A DNA stretch of 51,463 nt from an uncultured Bacteroidota bacterium (GCA_903919075.1 CAIXGR010000014.1:1-51463); one strand, 5' to 3'. Shown: positions 33,472-42,296, numbered from the stretch's first letter. Translations and numbers: made by a program. Notes: a model not told the origin generated them from the sequence alone.

Positions 33472-35133
33472 ATGGATAAACACGATGACCTGGTTGCTCG
33501 CTTATTCGAAATTAGAAATCAACATGGGCCAGTTTTTTGGGCTGAAAAAACTGAGTTACTTAAAACCTTAGTTGCTGAAAATGTAAAGGGCACTAATGCA
33601 TTAAAACAATATTACGATGTGCTTTTATTTATAATGGCATACCCCGATAACAAATTGGTTTATGAGCTTGCTTCCTCGAACCTGCAAAAATTGGAAGCGT
33701 TCATTAATAAAAATCCAGGAGTTCAATCGCGTTTATTTAACTCAGGTATTACTGGTAGTAGTGTACTAGGTGCATTTGGTTTTGAGATGACGAAGTGGCT
33801 TAGAAATAAGTATAAAAAAAATGTGTGGATTGATTCGAGAGTGGCAGATGACGGGCAGATGCTATCGGTGATAGCGGCAGTGCTGCCTAAGGTTGAATCG
33901 GAAATATTGCAGGACGCCAATACTAATTGGAAACTGTGGTTAAAAAAAACCAGCAAAAAAGGCGAAGAATTATTAGATACACTAATTCGCATTTTTGACC
34001 ACTCGGATATGCGGCCGGAAGTAAAGGATGAACTATGGGGCGCTTTGGGAACTAATGTAGAGGTTAAACTTATATCGCACGCTGCAATTCCTTTATCATT
34101 ATGCGATATGTATTACCACCGGTCGGCAATAACAAAAAGTGCTTCGCTAAAATTATGGAATGAAAAGCCGGTGAAGGTAAATTTGAAAGAAGATGAAGCC
34201 GAGAAAATATTGGAATGCGGGCGCATGATACTGGTGCGCCACATTCGCGAAATTGACCCGGTTACATTTTCTGACCCGAAATTAATTTCATATTATAAAC
34301 TATCTCGTGGGCTTTCAATAGCGCTTTTAGCAATGACTGACGACAGACGGCAACCCATTGACAGCTACATGGGCTACGTAGCATTTAAAAACGGCTTACC
34401 GGTAGCTTATGCAGGCTCGTGGATGTTATTTGATAGCGGCAGAATTGGGTTGAATATATTTTCATCGTACCGGGGTGGCGAGTCAGTTCATGTTTTTGGG
34501 CAGATATTGGATGCACATCGGCAAGCGTATCATTTAAAAAGATTTAGTGTTGACCCTTACCAGATAGGTAAGGATAACAGCGATGGAATTAAGTCGGGTG
34601 CTTTTTGGCTTTACTACAAACTTGGGTTTAGGCCCGTGCGCAAAGTGCAAAGAGATTTGGCCGAAGCCGAAGCCATAAAATTGAAAACCATAAATGGTTA
34701 TAGAAGCCCATCGTTTGTTTTAAAAAAATTAGCCGATTCGAAGCTTGAATTAATTATTTCGGGTAAGCCGGTGCGTTTTGATGTGGCAGATTTAAGCCTG
34801 GTATATGCCAACATATTAAAAAAGCATTACAACAGCGACAGGAAGACCGCGGAACGCACTGCGTTGAATGCATTGGTTAAAATATTAAAACCCGGCCCGT
34901 ACGATGGAAATGAAAGACTGAAATACGTATTAAAAAACTGGTGCGTAATTTTAATGACCCAGAAGCATACTATACAATCTAATAAGGCATTGAAAGACAC
35001 ATTAAATAAATTATTTAAGCTAAAAGCCGACGGAGATGAGGATGAATATATCCGTCAACTTCAAAAATGTGAGCCTTTGAAAAAATTAATACAGGAAATA
35101 GTAAAAGAGAATCAGGAAGTTATTCTAAAGTAA
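33472..35133 (+). CDS. Conserved protein of unknown function with an internal GNAT-like domain
   Basis: A 553-residue cytoplasmic protein. Residues 301-389 resemble a GNAT acetyltransferase core: the strands YVAFKNGLPVAYAG and RIGLNIFSSYRGGES (pyrophosphate-loop-like), HVFGQILDAHRQAYHLKRFSVDPYQ-type helix and strand, and SGAFWLYYKLGFRP at the acceptor end. I recall homologues with the same FRGGES...PYQxGxDNxxGIxSGAFWFYYxLGFRP pattern in other phyla, but no assigned function. The flanking N-terminal (1-230) and C-terminal (400-553) regions are helical. Located between a fibre-like protein and the lipid enzymes; no operon partner. Confidence 0.65.
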   Translation: MDKHDDLVARLFEIRNQHGPVFWAEKTELLKTLVAENVKGTNALKQYYDVLLFIMAYPDNKLVYELASSNLQKLEAFINKNPGVQSRLFNSGITGSSVLGAFGFEMTKWLRNKYKKNVWIDSRVADDGQMLSVIAAVLPKVESEILQDANTNWKLWLKKTSKKGEELLDTLIRIFDHSDMRPEVKDELWGALGTNVEVKLISHAAIPLSLCDMYYHRSAITKSASLKLWNEKPVKVNLKEDEAEKILECGRMILVRHIREIDPVTFSDPKLISYYKLSRGLSIALLAMTDDRRQPIDSYMGYVAFKNGLPVAYAGSWMLFDSGRIGLNIFSSYRGGESVHVFGQILDAHRQAYHLKRFSVDPYQIGKDNSDGIKSGAFWLYYKLGFRPVRKVQRDLAEAEAIKLKTINGYRSPSFVLKKLADSKLELIISGKPVRFDVADLSLVYANILKKHYNSDRKTAERTALNALVKILKPGPYDGNERLKYVLKNWCVILMTQKHTIQSNKALKDTLNKLFKLKADGDEDEYIRQLQKCEPLKKLIQEIVKENQEVILK

Positions 35134-35141
35134 GCTACAAA

Positions 35142-36059
35142 CTAAACTACAGCGCTGTTTGCTTCTTCACGTACCGGAACATTATTCTGCACTTTCGTTT
35201 GCTTTGCTTTTTCAATTCTTTCCAAGCGCATTGAATACGATTTGTAACCTTTGCTAAACGCACCCATTACATAAGTTCTAAAAAGGTATGACCAAAGGCC
35301 GCTTTCAATAAGGTGGGGCGCAATAAGGTGTTCTATTTTTTTGTGCTCAGCCGGTGCTTCGCTCCAGTGTAACGATGCGCGGTGGTGGTGAATGGTATGG
35401 TAACCATTGTTGAACAGAAAAAAGTTAACGCCCATAAAATTACGTGAATGGTTGTAGTCTGACTCTTCATCCGCATGCACGTGCTGTACGTAATTAAAAA
35501 TCATTACCGCAAACTGTGAAACTTGTTGCGGGATAAAAACATAAAGTAATGCCTTCTTCCAATTCCATACAAAAAAAACAACCCACCATAATACCAGAAA
35601 CGCTAATTGTGTCAGGTTTTGGTAATACTGATCACGATTTCTTGCTTTGAGGTCCTTCATATAAGGTATAATACCTTCTTTAATTTGATGGACACCACTT
35701 TGGCTGGGGTATTGAATTAAGGAAACAAAATCGTTATGCTCTGTATGACGATAAGTACGCGTTACATCTTCCTCACGATTATTATACCGGTGGTGGTTAC
35801 GGTTATGGGTTGGAATCCAAGCAAAAATAGGAAAACCATAAAACGCAGTAAGCCACCAATCGGTTAAAATATTCAGCCATTTTTTGGTCCAAATATTTAC
35901 GTGGTTATGGTTGTGTGTAATTACCGCCACTGCTATTGCAAAATGCAAATAAACAATGTAGGCTATCCAATTAAAACCATAATGCCATTGCAACACAAAC
36001 ATGGTTGTGGTTATAAAAAAGTAGACAAGGGTCTTTAAATCAGCCTTATATTTCAGCAT
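35142..36059 (-). CDS. Membrane fatty acid / sphingolipid desaturase-like di-iron enzyme
   Basis: A 305-residue membrane desaturase. I chose start MLKYKADLKT because a TTTG-N20-TATGTTTA promoter lies inside the longer in-frame reading. Three His boxes are intact: H49-NHN-H53, H85-NRN-HH90 and H221-TI-HHH226, with QHVH (193-195) as an extra pair. At least four TM segments. The enzyme should insert a double bond (or hydroxyl) using O2 and two irons. It lies 270 bp after a methyltransferase of the sphingolipid C9 type, whose fungal relatives act on a delta-8-unsaturated base. That substrate link is inference. Confidence 0.88.
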   Translation of the reverse strand: MLKYKADLKTLVYFFITTTMFVLQWHYGFNWIAYIVYLHFAIAVAVITHNHNHVNIWTKKWLNILTDWWLTAFYGFPIFAWIPTHNRNHHRYNNREEDVTRTYRHTEHNDFVSLIQYPSQSGVHQIKEGIIPYMKDLKARNRDQYYQNLTQLAFLVLWWVVFFVWNWKKALLYVFIPQQVSQFAVMIFNYVQHVHADEESDYNHSRNFMGVNFFLFNNGYHTIHHHRASLHWSEAPAEHKKIEHLIAPHLIESGLWSYLFRTYVMGAFSKGYKSYSMRLERIEKAKQTKVQNNVPVREEANSAVV

Positions 36060-36081
36060 ATGTAGGGTTATATATGTGTTG

Positions 36082-36113
36082 TAAACATAGGTTATAAGCA
36101 ATAAAAAAACAAA
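36082..36113 (-). promoter_or_regulatory. Promoter of the 35142-36059 desaturase (TTTG-N20-TATGTTTA)
   Basis: On the minus strand TTTG (36110-36113) and TATGTTTA (36082-36089) are 20 bp apart, one mismatch from the full consensus. The predicted transcript starts about 20 nt before the ATG at 36059, which decides the start choice. Confidence 0.55.
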
Positions 36114-36219
36114 CAAAGGAATGCACAATTATGGCAACCAAAAGGTGCTAAAACTGGCAAACCACACTTCTTAATCAATTGAAATACATATAGTTAACAT
36201 TCTATTTAAGTATTCCAAT

Positions 36220-36236
36220 CACTGTTAAAAACAGTG
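36220..36236. repeat. Short perfect hairpin between methyltransferase and desaturase genes
   Basis: CACTGTT and AACAGTG form a 7-bp stem with a 3-nt loop. No T-run follows on the minus strand, so read-through from the methyltransferase gene to the desaturase gene remains possible. Confidence 0.4.
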
Positions 36237-36329
36237 TATAAACCTGATTAAAATCAATAACATTAAACTGCTTTTATATAGCAACAGTAAGTAAAACGGT
36301 ATTGCCGCCTGTTTATTTCGTTCGCTACA

Positions 36330-37598
36330 TTACGCCGTTGCTTCCTGTGGCTGTTTAGGGCTCTCTGCTGGTTTCATACCATACAGTTGCGCCCAAACAC
36401 CGGTATATGGCCTATCGAAATTCATTGGATTTTTAATATCCATACGTAAGCCGGTTTGAGTATCCTTTATGTATTTGTTACGGTCAGTTTTATCCAGGTT
36501 TTTATGCGCTGTAATACTCCAGCAAGTTGAATTTCCCTGCGCTGCAACATCTACGCTCCAACGTAAGAATAACTGCCACATTCTGAACAAACGCACGCCG
36601 TAGTGTTCTTTAATATACTCTTCATTACGCATCCAGTTGTAATACCATTTATGGATAGTATGAGAATAGTGTATGCCTATGTTTTCAATATGCACCGCTT
36701 CGAAATTGGCATTTTGTAAAGCGCTTACAAGGAATGCAAGAGGTGTAGAAGCATCGGCACCACTAAATATATTCTCGCCCATAAATAAGCCCCAAATCAA
36801 ATCTTGCCAGTGCTGTCCTTTTGAGAAAATACCAGGATTAGCACGTAAGCCGGCTTGTTGCAAATAGAACAACCCGTCTTCTTCTAACATATCATAAATG
36901 GTTTTAATGAAACCGTTGAATTTACGAATACCAACGTGTTCGCCCATTTCAAGACAAGAAATTTTATTCCATTTTCTGCCTTGTGGTATATCGCGGTAAT
37001 CCATACGCAAAATTCTTGCTCTGTCGCTTACACCAAAATCTTTTATTTGTTGAGTGCCCCAATCGTATCCATCTTGTGCAATGGTAACACCGGTGCTATC
37101 CATACCGAAATTTTTAGCAGAGTATGCAGCTAATGTGCCCCATCCGCAACCAATATCAAGGTGACGCTCGCCCGGTTTCATGATAAGCTTATTACAAACC
37201 ATATTCATTTTACGGTCTTGCGCTATTTCCAAACTTTCTTTTTCAGGGTCAAGAAAAAAGCCGCTGGTGTAAACCATACGCGGGCCTAAGAAAGCGGCAA
37301 AGAAATCATTCCCACGATCATAGTGAGCACGTACAATACGCTCATCCTGGCTTTTTGAATGTATCAACACCTCAGGTATAAACCGGGTGAAGAAAAATTT
37401 AAAGTGGTGGGGGGTTAATGAATACTCAAAATAACCGCCACGAAGTTTCATGAATTCTTCGAAATCGCCTTTTACGTCAATATCACCATTCATAAAATCT
37501 TCTACAAAATATCCGAATGATGGCTTATTAGTGCTTTTATACCGTGCACGTGTGGCGTTTGTTTTTGGAACAATGAAATCCAAAGCTGATACTGACAT
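36330..37598 (-). CDS. SAM-dependent methyltransferase, CFA-synthase superfamily, closest by eye to fungal sphingolipid C9-methyltransferases
   Basis: A 422-residue soluble enzyme. Landmarks are AHYDRGNDFF (91-100), MVYTSGFF, SAM motif LDIGCGWG (147-154), MDYRDIP (199-205), CLEMGEHVG (215-223, with the CFA-family active-site Glu), DLIWGLFM, GADASTPL (280-287), IGIHYSHTIHKWYYNW, LFRMWQLFL and NSTCWSIT. CFA synthases share the core, but IWGLFM, GADASTPL, the HYS...W..NW block and TCWxIT are those I recall from fungal glucosylceramide C9-methyltransferases. The two TM helices of the fungal enzymes are missing. Expected chemistry: methyl transfer to a lipid double bond. Confidence 0.8.
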   Translation of the reverse strand: MSVSALDFIVPKTNATRARYKSTNKPSFGYFVEDFMNGDIDVKGDFEEFMKLRGGYFEYSLTPHHFKFFFTRFIPEVLIHSKSQDERIVRAHYDRGNDFFAAFLGPRMVYTSGFFLDPEKESLEIAQDRKMNMVCNKLIMKPGERHLDIGCGWGTLAAYSAKNFGMDSTGVTIAQDGYDWGTQQIKDFGVSDRARILRMDYRDIPQGRKWNKISCLEMGEHVGIRKFNGFIKTIYDMLEEDGLFYLQQAGLRANPGIFSKGQHWQDLIWGLFMGENIFSGADASTPLAFLVSALQNANFEAVHIENIGIHYSHTIHKWYYNWMRNEEYIKEHYGVRLFRMWQLFLRWSVDVAAQGNSTCWSITAHKNLDKTDRNKYIKDTQTGLRMDIKNPMNFDRPYTGVWAQLYGMKPAESPKQPQEATA

Positions 37599-37895
37599 TA
37601 GTTTTTATTTAGGTGATTAAATGGATCCTTCCTCTCAAAAGGAACCCGCAATATCGGTAAAATAACGGGGATTATCAAATCAGAAATCAATATTCCTTGT
37701 TTTGTTGAATGTTATCTGTATCAGTTTAAACGCAATGAGAATAAAAATCGCGAAGCAATAAAAAGTGCATTGCGAAAGAAATCAGCGTATTATACAATGA
37801 AGATTGAGTTATTATTATATAGATATTTTTAACATGATTAATGTTGCATATTAATACATGTTTAAACACAGAAAAAAAATCAGTGAAGTAAATAT

Positions 37896-38147
37896 TTACT
37901 GTTTTACCTGCCTGTAATTATGACTCCACAGGAAACGTGCAATACGGTTAGCCCACCAAGCCACTTTGGATTCTTCCCAACCAGGTGCCATGTGGTGAAT
38001 TAACTCATGCACCATGGTATTCAGGTATTCATAAGGTTTTTGCCTCGGGTCTACCAGAATATTGTAGTTATCATAGTCAGCAATACCGGCAGCTTTTTCG
38101 CGGCCCAGCTTTACCTCAAGCACTTTTAGTTTTCTTCTGCGTTTCAT
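37896..38147 (-). CDS. Small putative zinc metallopeptidase (HExxH)
   Basis: An 83-residue protein with a very basic N terminus (KRRRKLKV) and HELIHH (His47, Glu48, His51), followed by Glu58/Glu59 in GWEES as possible third ligand. The pattern VHELIHHMxPxxEE...W resembles short phage or plasmid-borne metallopeptidases with an HExxH-Glu site. It has no signal peptide. A protease domain this small may instead be a fragment or a metal-binding regulator. Isolated, with more than 290 bp of non-coding DNA on each side. Confidence 0.6.
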   Translation of the reverse strand: MKRRRKLKVLEVKLGREKAAGIADYDNYNILVDPRQKPYEYLNTMVHELIHHMAPGWEESKVAWWANRIARFLWSHNYRQVKQ

Positions 38148-38609
38148 ATACTCGGAACGTTTGATTTGAAGTTTAAGTTTTGCTATTCTTCTATTTTTAA
38201 CTAGGCCCCTTGATAACCAGCGGTAAAAAATAAAATGCCATTTATTGGGCTGAACTATATTATTTTTTTAACAGGATTTTTTTTGAATCCAGATAAAAAT
38301 TACAACTATACAATTTGTTAAAATCTTAATTTATTAGAGGTGGTTCTGTAAATATAATTAAACAGTACAAAATATTTACATGTTAAAGTTAATTAACATT
38401 ATATCTATTGATAATCAATATAATAAAATGATTTTTTTGTAATTGCCTATATAAAATGTTTACAAAATAAAGGTTGTTTTATTACAATTTTATGCGTAAT
38501 AAAACGTGTAAAATTTACCGGTTAGAAGAGACGGGTAGGCAAGCAATATTAGCTTAATCCATAAACACATTAAACTAATACTACTTATTAAATATAAATT
38601 ATGTAATTA
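38148..38609. other. AT-rich gene-free stretch with an inverted repeat
   Basis: About 460 bp without a credible frame. It contains a perfect 10-bp inverted repeat, GTTTTATTAC (38476-38485) and GTAATAAAAC (38496-38505), with a 10-nt spacer, flanked by AATAAAGG and TGTAAAATTTACC. No T-run follows either arm. It could be a protein-binding site or a weak 3' hairpin of the gene at 38610-39245. Confidence 0.45.
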
Positions 38610-39245
38610 TTAAACTGTAGTCTTTTTTCCAACAGCAGATTCGCGAAGATTATTTAAAGATTTTTCAGCCCATTTTCTGCTTGCTTCGTGGGTAGCCTTT
38701 TCCGGTTTGAAATAAACCGCAATAAACTCATCGGCGGTTGTAGGAAAAAGTTCAGGGTCCCATCCGGTTTCGGAATGTATAATACCGTTACACAGTTTTG
38801 CAGTGGCTGCAGCTAAATGCCCGTATGCGATATTAATTAATGCAGATTGACCTGCAGAGCGGCGGAAATACCACTTTACATTATCCTCTTTAATTTGCTT
38901 TACCTGTGCAGGGGTAACCAGCTTGCCACAGGTTTCTTCAATATATGTTTCCCAGTATTCTAATGTATCTGAAATTTTATTGCAGTAAGCATCTGTTCCA
39001 CCCTTTGCTTTATCTAATGTAAAGTAGGCATACTCACCATTTTTCCAGAAAAAACGGTCGTCTAAACTTACCGGGTTTATATACTTCTCATCATTATCGC
39101 GAATATCAACTGAAATTTTAATCTTGATATCCATTTGATACAATTGCAGAAAGTCGCTTAAAGTTTTTTCGGCTATGCTTACTACGTTGCCAAAGGTAAG
39201 CTGGTCATCCAATTTTGTAGGGATAATACCAAATGTTGTGCTCAT
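38610..39245 (-). CDS. Hypothetical cytoplasmic protein
   Basis: A 211-residue soluble protein with no signal peptide or membrane segment. It begins MSTTFGIIPTK. Notable are a charged beta-rich first half (IKIKISVDIRDND, FFWKNGEYAYFTLDKAKGG) and a helical second half (KWYFRRSAGQSALINIAYGHLAAATAKLCNG, TADEFIAVYF in pieces). I recognise no family. The shape recalls small immunity or contractile-system accessory proteins, but nothing nearby supports that. Confidence 0.55.
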   Translation of the reverse strand: MSTTFGIIPTKLDDQLTFGNVVSIAEKTLSDFLQLYQMDIKIKISVDIRDNDEKYINPVSLDDRFFWKNGEYAYFTLDKAKGGTDAYCNKISDTLEYWETYIEETCGKLVTPAQVKQIKEDNVKWYFRRSAGQSALINIAYGHLAAATAKLCNGIIHSETGWDPELFPTTADEFIAVYFKPEKATHEASRKWAEKSLNNLRESAVGKKTTV

Positions 39246-39372
39246 AAATTAATGCCTCCTACAAATTTCTTTTTATCAAAAAACAATTACTATGCGGGCG
39301 CAAAGATAACATAAACCGGCTGAACACCGCGTAAATCTTTAAATGCAGCCTTGCAAAGCCTTTCAGTTACTA

Positions 39373-39402
39373 TTTGGCTTTATTATTTAAAGTATACATT
39401 TA
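39373..39402 (+). promoter_or_regulatory. Probable promoter (TTTG-N18-TACATTTA)
   Basis: TTTG at 39373-39376 and TACATTTA at 39395-39402. Spacing is slightly short and the last -7 base deviates. It lies 15 bp before the ATG at 39418. Confidence 0.4.
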
Positions 39403-39417
39403 CGCGAAATATATAAC

Positions 39418-39816
39418 ATGAAAAAATTAATTGCGGGGCTTATAATGTTACTATGCCTTAACTATAGTTACGGGCAGTTTATGCTTGATTTTTGCGCTAC
39501 TGTTGACCAAAACGGCTATTGTGTTTTTAATAACAACCGCTTCATTTTATCGCCTGATAGTACTACTGAAAGAATATGCATGGAGATAAGGAACCCTGAA
39601 ACATTTAAAGGTATTTCGAAAATTGCCATTAAAATTTATTCGATTGAAAAAGACGGCGAAGAAAAATATGAGAATGTAATGGAACAATCGGTACAGGATG
39701 ATTGGGTTTATTGCTGGACGCCATACGTTTTTAAATCGGTTGGCAAATACCATGTAAAAGTATACAACGGTAAAGAAGAATTGATTTGCAGCAAAAACCT
39801 GGAGCTGCTTAAATAA
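39418..39816 (+). CDS. Small exported protein of unknown function
   Basis: A 132-residue protein with signal peptide 1-19 (LNYSYGQ). The mature part is a compact beta-rich domain with four Cys (in DFCATV, GYCVF, RICMEI, VYCWTPY and a fifth in LICSK), plausible for disulfides in the periplasm. The C-terminal VGKYHVKVYNGKEEL resembles an Ig-like or intracellular-proteinase-inhibitor-like strand pair. No family recognised and no sorting tail. Confidence 0.6.
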   Translation: MKKLIAGLIMLLCLNYSYGQFMLDFCATVDQNGYCVFNNNRFILSPDSTTERICMEIRNPETFKGISKIAIKIYSIEKDGEEKYENVMEQSVQDDWVYCWTPYVFKSVGKYHVKVYNGKEELICSKNLELLK

Positions 39817-40025
39817 CCTTTCTTTTTTGATATCTCACTTCAAAGCTTAGAATCTTAAAATTGGTTGTTACCCGTTTATGCCTGTTAATTGGCATAAAAC
39901 CATCGAAATTGGGTATAAAAAACCAATAAAACTATAAACTTTCACAAGAATGGGGTGATAACACGGCATTTATTTGCAAATGTGAGATATTAAAGCATAT
40001 CTTACAGCCCTTTAAACTAGAAACT

Positions 40026-40280
40026 ATGGGAAGGCCACCTACAAAAGCCGTGATTTTTAAAGATGGATTTTATATTCAGGTTCGCAACAAAGGCGCAAGC
40101 TCGGGCATAAAAATAAGAAGTAACGATAACGAAACCATGTTGGAAAGCGCTAATGAATACAGAAAAAGTAAGGAAGTAATTGTACTGGGCGAATTTAAAA
40201 AAGGCGTATGGTTAAGCGAGCAAGCTGCTTCGTTGAACAAGGGCAAATCGAAGTCGAAAATCAAATCCAAAGCTAAATAG
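40026..40280 (+). CDS. Small basic conserved hypothetical protein
   Basis: An 84-residue soluble protein: MGRPPTKAVIFKDGFYIQV, a central SGIKIRSN and a Lys/Ser-rich tail (KGKSKSKIKSKAK) suited to nucleic-acid contact. It precedes an RRM-type RNA-binding protein by 72 bp on the same strand and might be co-transcribed with it. I know no function; a nucleic-acid-binding role is inferred from charge and neighbours. Confidence 0.6.
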   Translation: MGRPPTKAVIFKDGFYIQVRNKGASSGIKIRSNDNETMLESANEYRKSKEVIVLGEFKKGVWLSEQAASLNKGKSKSKIKSKAK

Positions 40281-40352
40281 TTGCCAAAATCGTTTTTTAG
40301 TATTATATTCAATTAATCATTTTTAATTTCAATAAATAAATCAAGTAACAAA

Positions 40353-40721
40353 ATGAACATTTACATTTCAAATTTAAGTTTCAGTATTAACGACAACGAT
40401 TTAAAACAACTGTTCGAAGAATACGGTGAGGTTTCATCTGCTAAAGTTATAACTGACCGCGATACCGGCAGATCAAGAGGTTTTGGTTTTGTAGAAATGC
40501 CAGTTCAAGAAGCGGCATTGAAAGCAATCGAAAAATTAAATCAAGCTGAATACGACGGAAGACAAATAATGGTTAACGAAGCCAGAGCTAAAGAAGACAA
40601 GCCAAGAGGCGGCGGTGGCGGTGGCTACGGCAAAAACTCAAGAGGCGGTGGCGGCTACGGTGGTGGCGGTAACGGCGGCGGCGGCGGTTACGACTCTGAG
40701 AAGCGTAACAAACGTTGGTAG
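40353..40721 (+). CDS. RRM-type RNA-binding protein with Gly-rich tail
   Basis: A 122-residue protein: one RNA recognition motif (1-78) with RNP2 IYISNLSF (3-10) and RNP1 RSRGFGFVEM (about 41-50), then an RGG/Gly-Tyr-rich tail (about 88-112) and a basic end (KRNKRW). It resembles cold-induced glycine-rich RNA-binding proteins of plants and cyanobacteria, and many Bacteroidota have such proteins. It probably binds single-stranded RNA and remodels structure at low temperature. A long hairpin and a DEAD-box helicase gene follow, which suggests a shared role in RNA unfolding. Confidence 0.94.
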   Translation: MNIYISNLSFSINDNDLKQLFEEYGEVSSAKVITDRDTGRSRGFGFVEMPVQEAALKAIEKLNQAEYDGRQIMVNEARAKEDKPRGGGGGGYGKNSRGGGGYGGGGNGGGGGYDSEKRNKRW

Positions 40722-40820
40722 TCTCCAATATAGAAAGATAGATAATCTAACTTAATCTTGTTGGTAGCATTAGTTTATTACCAGCTTAGATATAGAGGTT
40801 AGCCTGTTGTAATATATATA

Positions 40821-40898
40821 CAAGGACGAAGGGTGAGAACCGAGGTTAATACAGAAATGCATTCCTCTCGATTCTCATCTTTTGTCCTTGTTTCTTTT
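40821..40898 (+). ncRNA. Long 25-bp hairpin between the RRM and DEAD-box genes (terminator or structured RNA)
   Basis: The 5' arm 40821-40845 (CAAGGACGAAGGGTGAGAAC then CGAGG) pairs with 40866-40890 around an approximately 20-nt loop: 24 of 25 positions pair when G-U is allowed (four G-U, one C-A mismatch). TTTCTTTT follows. Wobble pairs instead of base identity suggest selection on the RNA. It may terminate the RRM transcript, be a stable small RNA, or regulate the helicase mRNA, whose start is 112 bp downstream. Confidence 0.6.
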
Positions 40899-41009
40899 AA
40901 TAACTATAGTTTTTAATTTAAAACAGCCAGTTTTTCTATTTACACTGTTTTAAATTAGCGGGTTTAGTAATTTTTTTGCCACCCATCAAAGTATTCATAA
41001 AAAATAAAA

Positions 41010-42296
41010 ATGTCATTCGAAAAGTTAAACCTTATTGAACCCATACTAAGGGCGTTGAAAACCGAAGGCTACGTAAAGCCTACACCAATACAAGAAGAAT
41101 CCATTCCAATATTACTTAAGGGGCGAGACCTTTTGGGCTGTGCACAAACCGGCACAGGGAAAACAGCAGCGTTTGCAATTCCTATAATACAAATTCTTTG
41201 TGGTGAGCAACCTCCTCAAGGAGGAGGACACAGGCCGATAAAGGCATTGATATTAACTCCTACCCGCGAACTTGCTGTACAAATAAAAGAGAGTTTTGCA
41301 GCTTATGGAAAGCACACCGGTCTTAGAGGAACTGTGGTGTATGGTGGTGTATCGCAACACGCGCAAACCGAGGCTTTAAAAAAGGGCGTAGATATTTTAA
41401 TAGCTACACCGGGCCGGTTGCTAGATTTAATGAATCAAAGATTTGTTCATCTTGAACATGTAAAAATATTTGTGCTGGATGAAGCCGACCGGATGCTGGA
41501 TATGGGCTTTATTAATGATGTAAAAAAGGTGATTGCCAAATTGCCCACTAAGCGACAAACACTTTTCTTTTCGGCTACTATGCCACCGGTAATTTTAAAA
41601 CTGGCAAATAGTATTTTGCATGAACCGGTAAGAGTGGAAGTAACACCTCAATCTTCAACGGTAGATATTATTCAGCAATCGTTATATTATGTTGCTAAGA
41701 ACGATAAGAAATCGTTGTTGATGCATTTGCTGAAAGATAAAGCTATTGAGAGCGCATTAGTATTTACACGCACTAAACACGGTGCTGATAAAATTGTACG
41801 CGAGTTAGTAAAATCAGGCGTAAAAGCATTGGCTATACACGGCAATAAATCACAGAATGCAAGGCAGAATGCGTTGAATGATTTTAAATCGCGCAAAACG
41901 CGTGTGTTGGTGGCTACTGATATTGCGGCCAGAGGTATTGATGTAGATAATCTATCGCATGTTATTAATTTTGAGTTGCCGAATGTGCCCGAAACTTATG
42001 TTCACCGTATTGGCCGTACGGGCCGTGCAGGCGAATCGGGCGTGGCTATTTCGTTTTGCGATGCAGAAGAAAAAGCATACTTGAAAGATATTCAAAAGCT
42101 AATTTCGAAAGCTATACCGGTGGTTGAGGAGCACCCCTACCCGATGAGCCATACCGTGATGGCTGCACCTGAGCCGGATAAACGCAAGAAGAGTTTTAAA
42201 AAACCTCATTCTAATTCATCCCACTCTCATTCAAAAAAAAGTTCATCTAGCGCCGGCGGCGGGGGTGGTAAAAAATGGTGGGGTAAAAAACAATAG
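41010..42296 (+). CDS. DEAD-box ATP-dependent RNA helicase (RhlE-like)
   Basis: A 428-residue RNA helicase. RecA-like domain 1 has the Q motif (GYVKPTPIQ), motif I AQTGTGKT, Ia PTRELAVQ, GGVS, TPGRLLD, DEAD and SAT. Domain 2 has VFTRTKHGADK, TDIAARGIDVD and HRIGRTGRAG. The C-terminal tail (about 385-428) is rich in Lys, Ser and His and ends in a Gly/Trp-rich stretch, as in RhlE-like proteins that bind RNA non-specifically. It probably aids ribosome assembly or mRNA turnover, often in the cold. Confidence 0.95.
   Translation: MSFEKLNLIEPILRALKTEGYVKPTPIQEESIPILLKGRDLLGCAQTGTGKTAAFAIPIIQILCGEQPPQGGGHRPIKALILTPTRELAVQIKESFAAYGKHTGLRGTVVYGGVSQHAQTEALKKGVDILIATPGRLLDLMNQRFVHLEHVKIFVLDEADRMLDMGFINDVKKVIAKLPTKRQTLFFSATMPPVILKLANSILHEPVRVEVTPQSSTVDIIQQSLYYVAKNDKKSLLMHLLKDKAIESALVFTRTKHGADKIVRELVKSGVKALAIHGNKSQNARQNALNDFKSRKTRVLVATDIAARGIDVDNLSHVINFELPNVPETYVHRIGRTGRAGESGVAISFCDAEEKAYLKDIQKLISKAIPVVEEHPYPMSHTVMAAPEPDKRKKSFKKPHSNSSHSHSKKSSSSAGGGGGKKWWGKKQ

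Noticed and set aside
33472-35133. GNAT-like protein considered as a toxin of a toxin-antitoxin pair
   Set aside because: Far too long, with no small antitoxin-like partner on either side.
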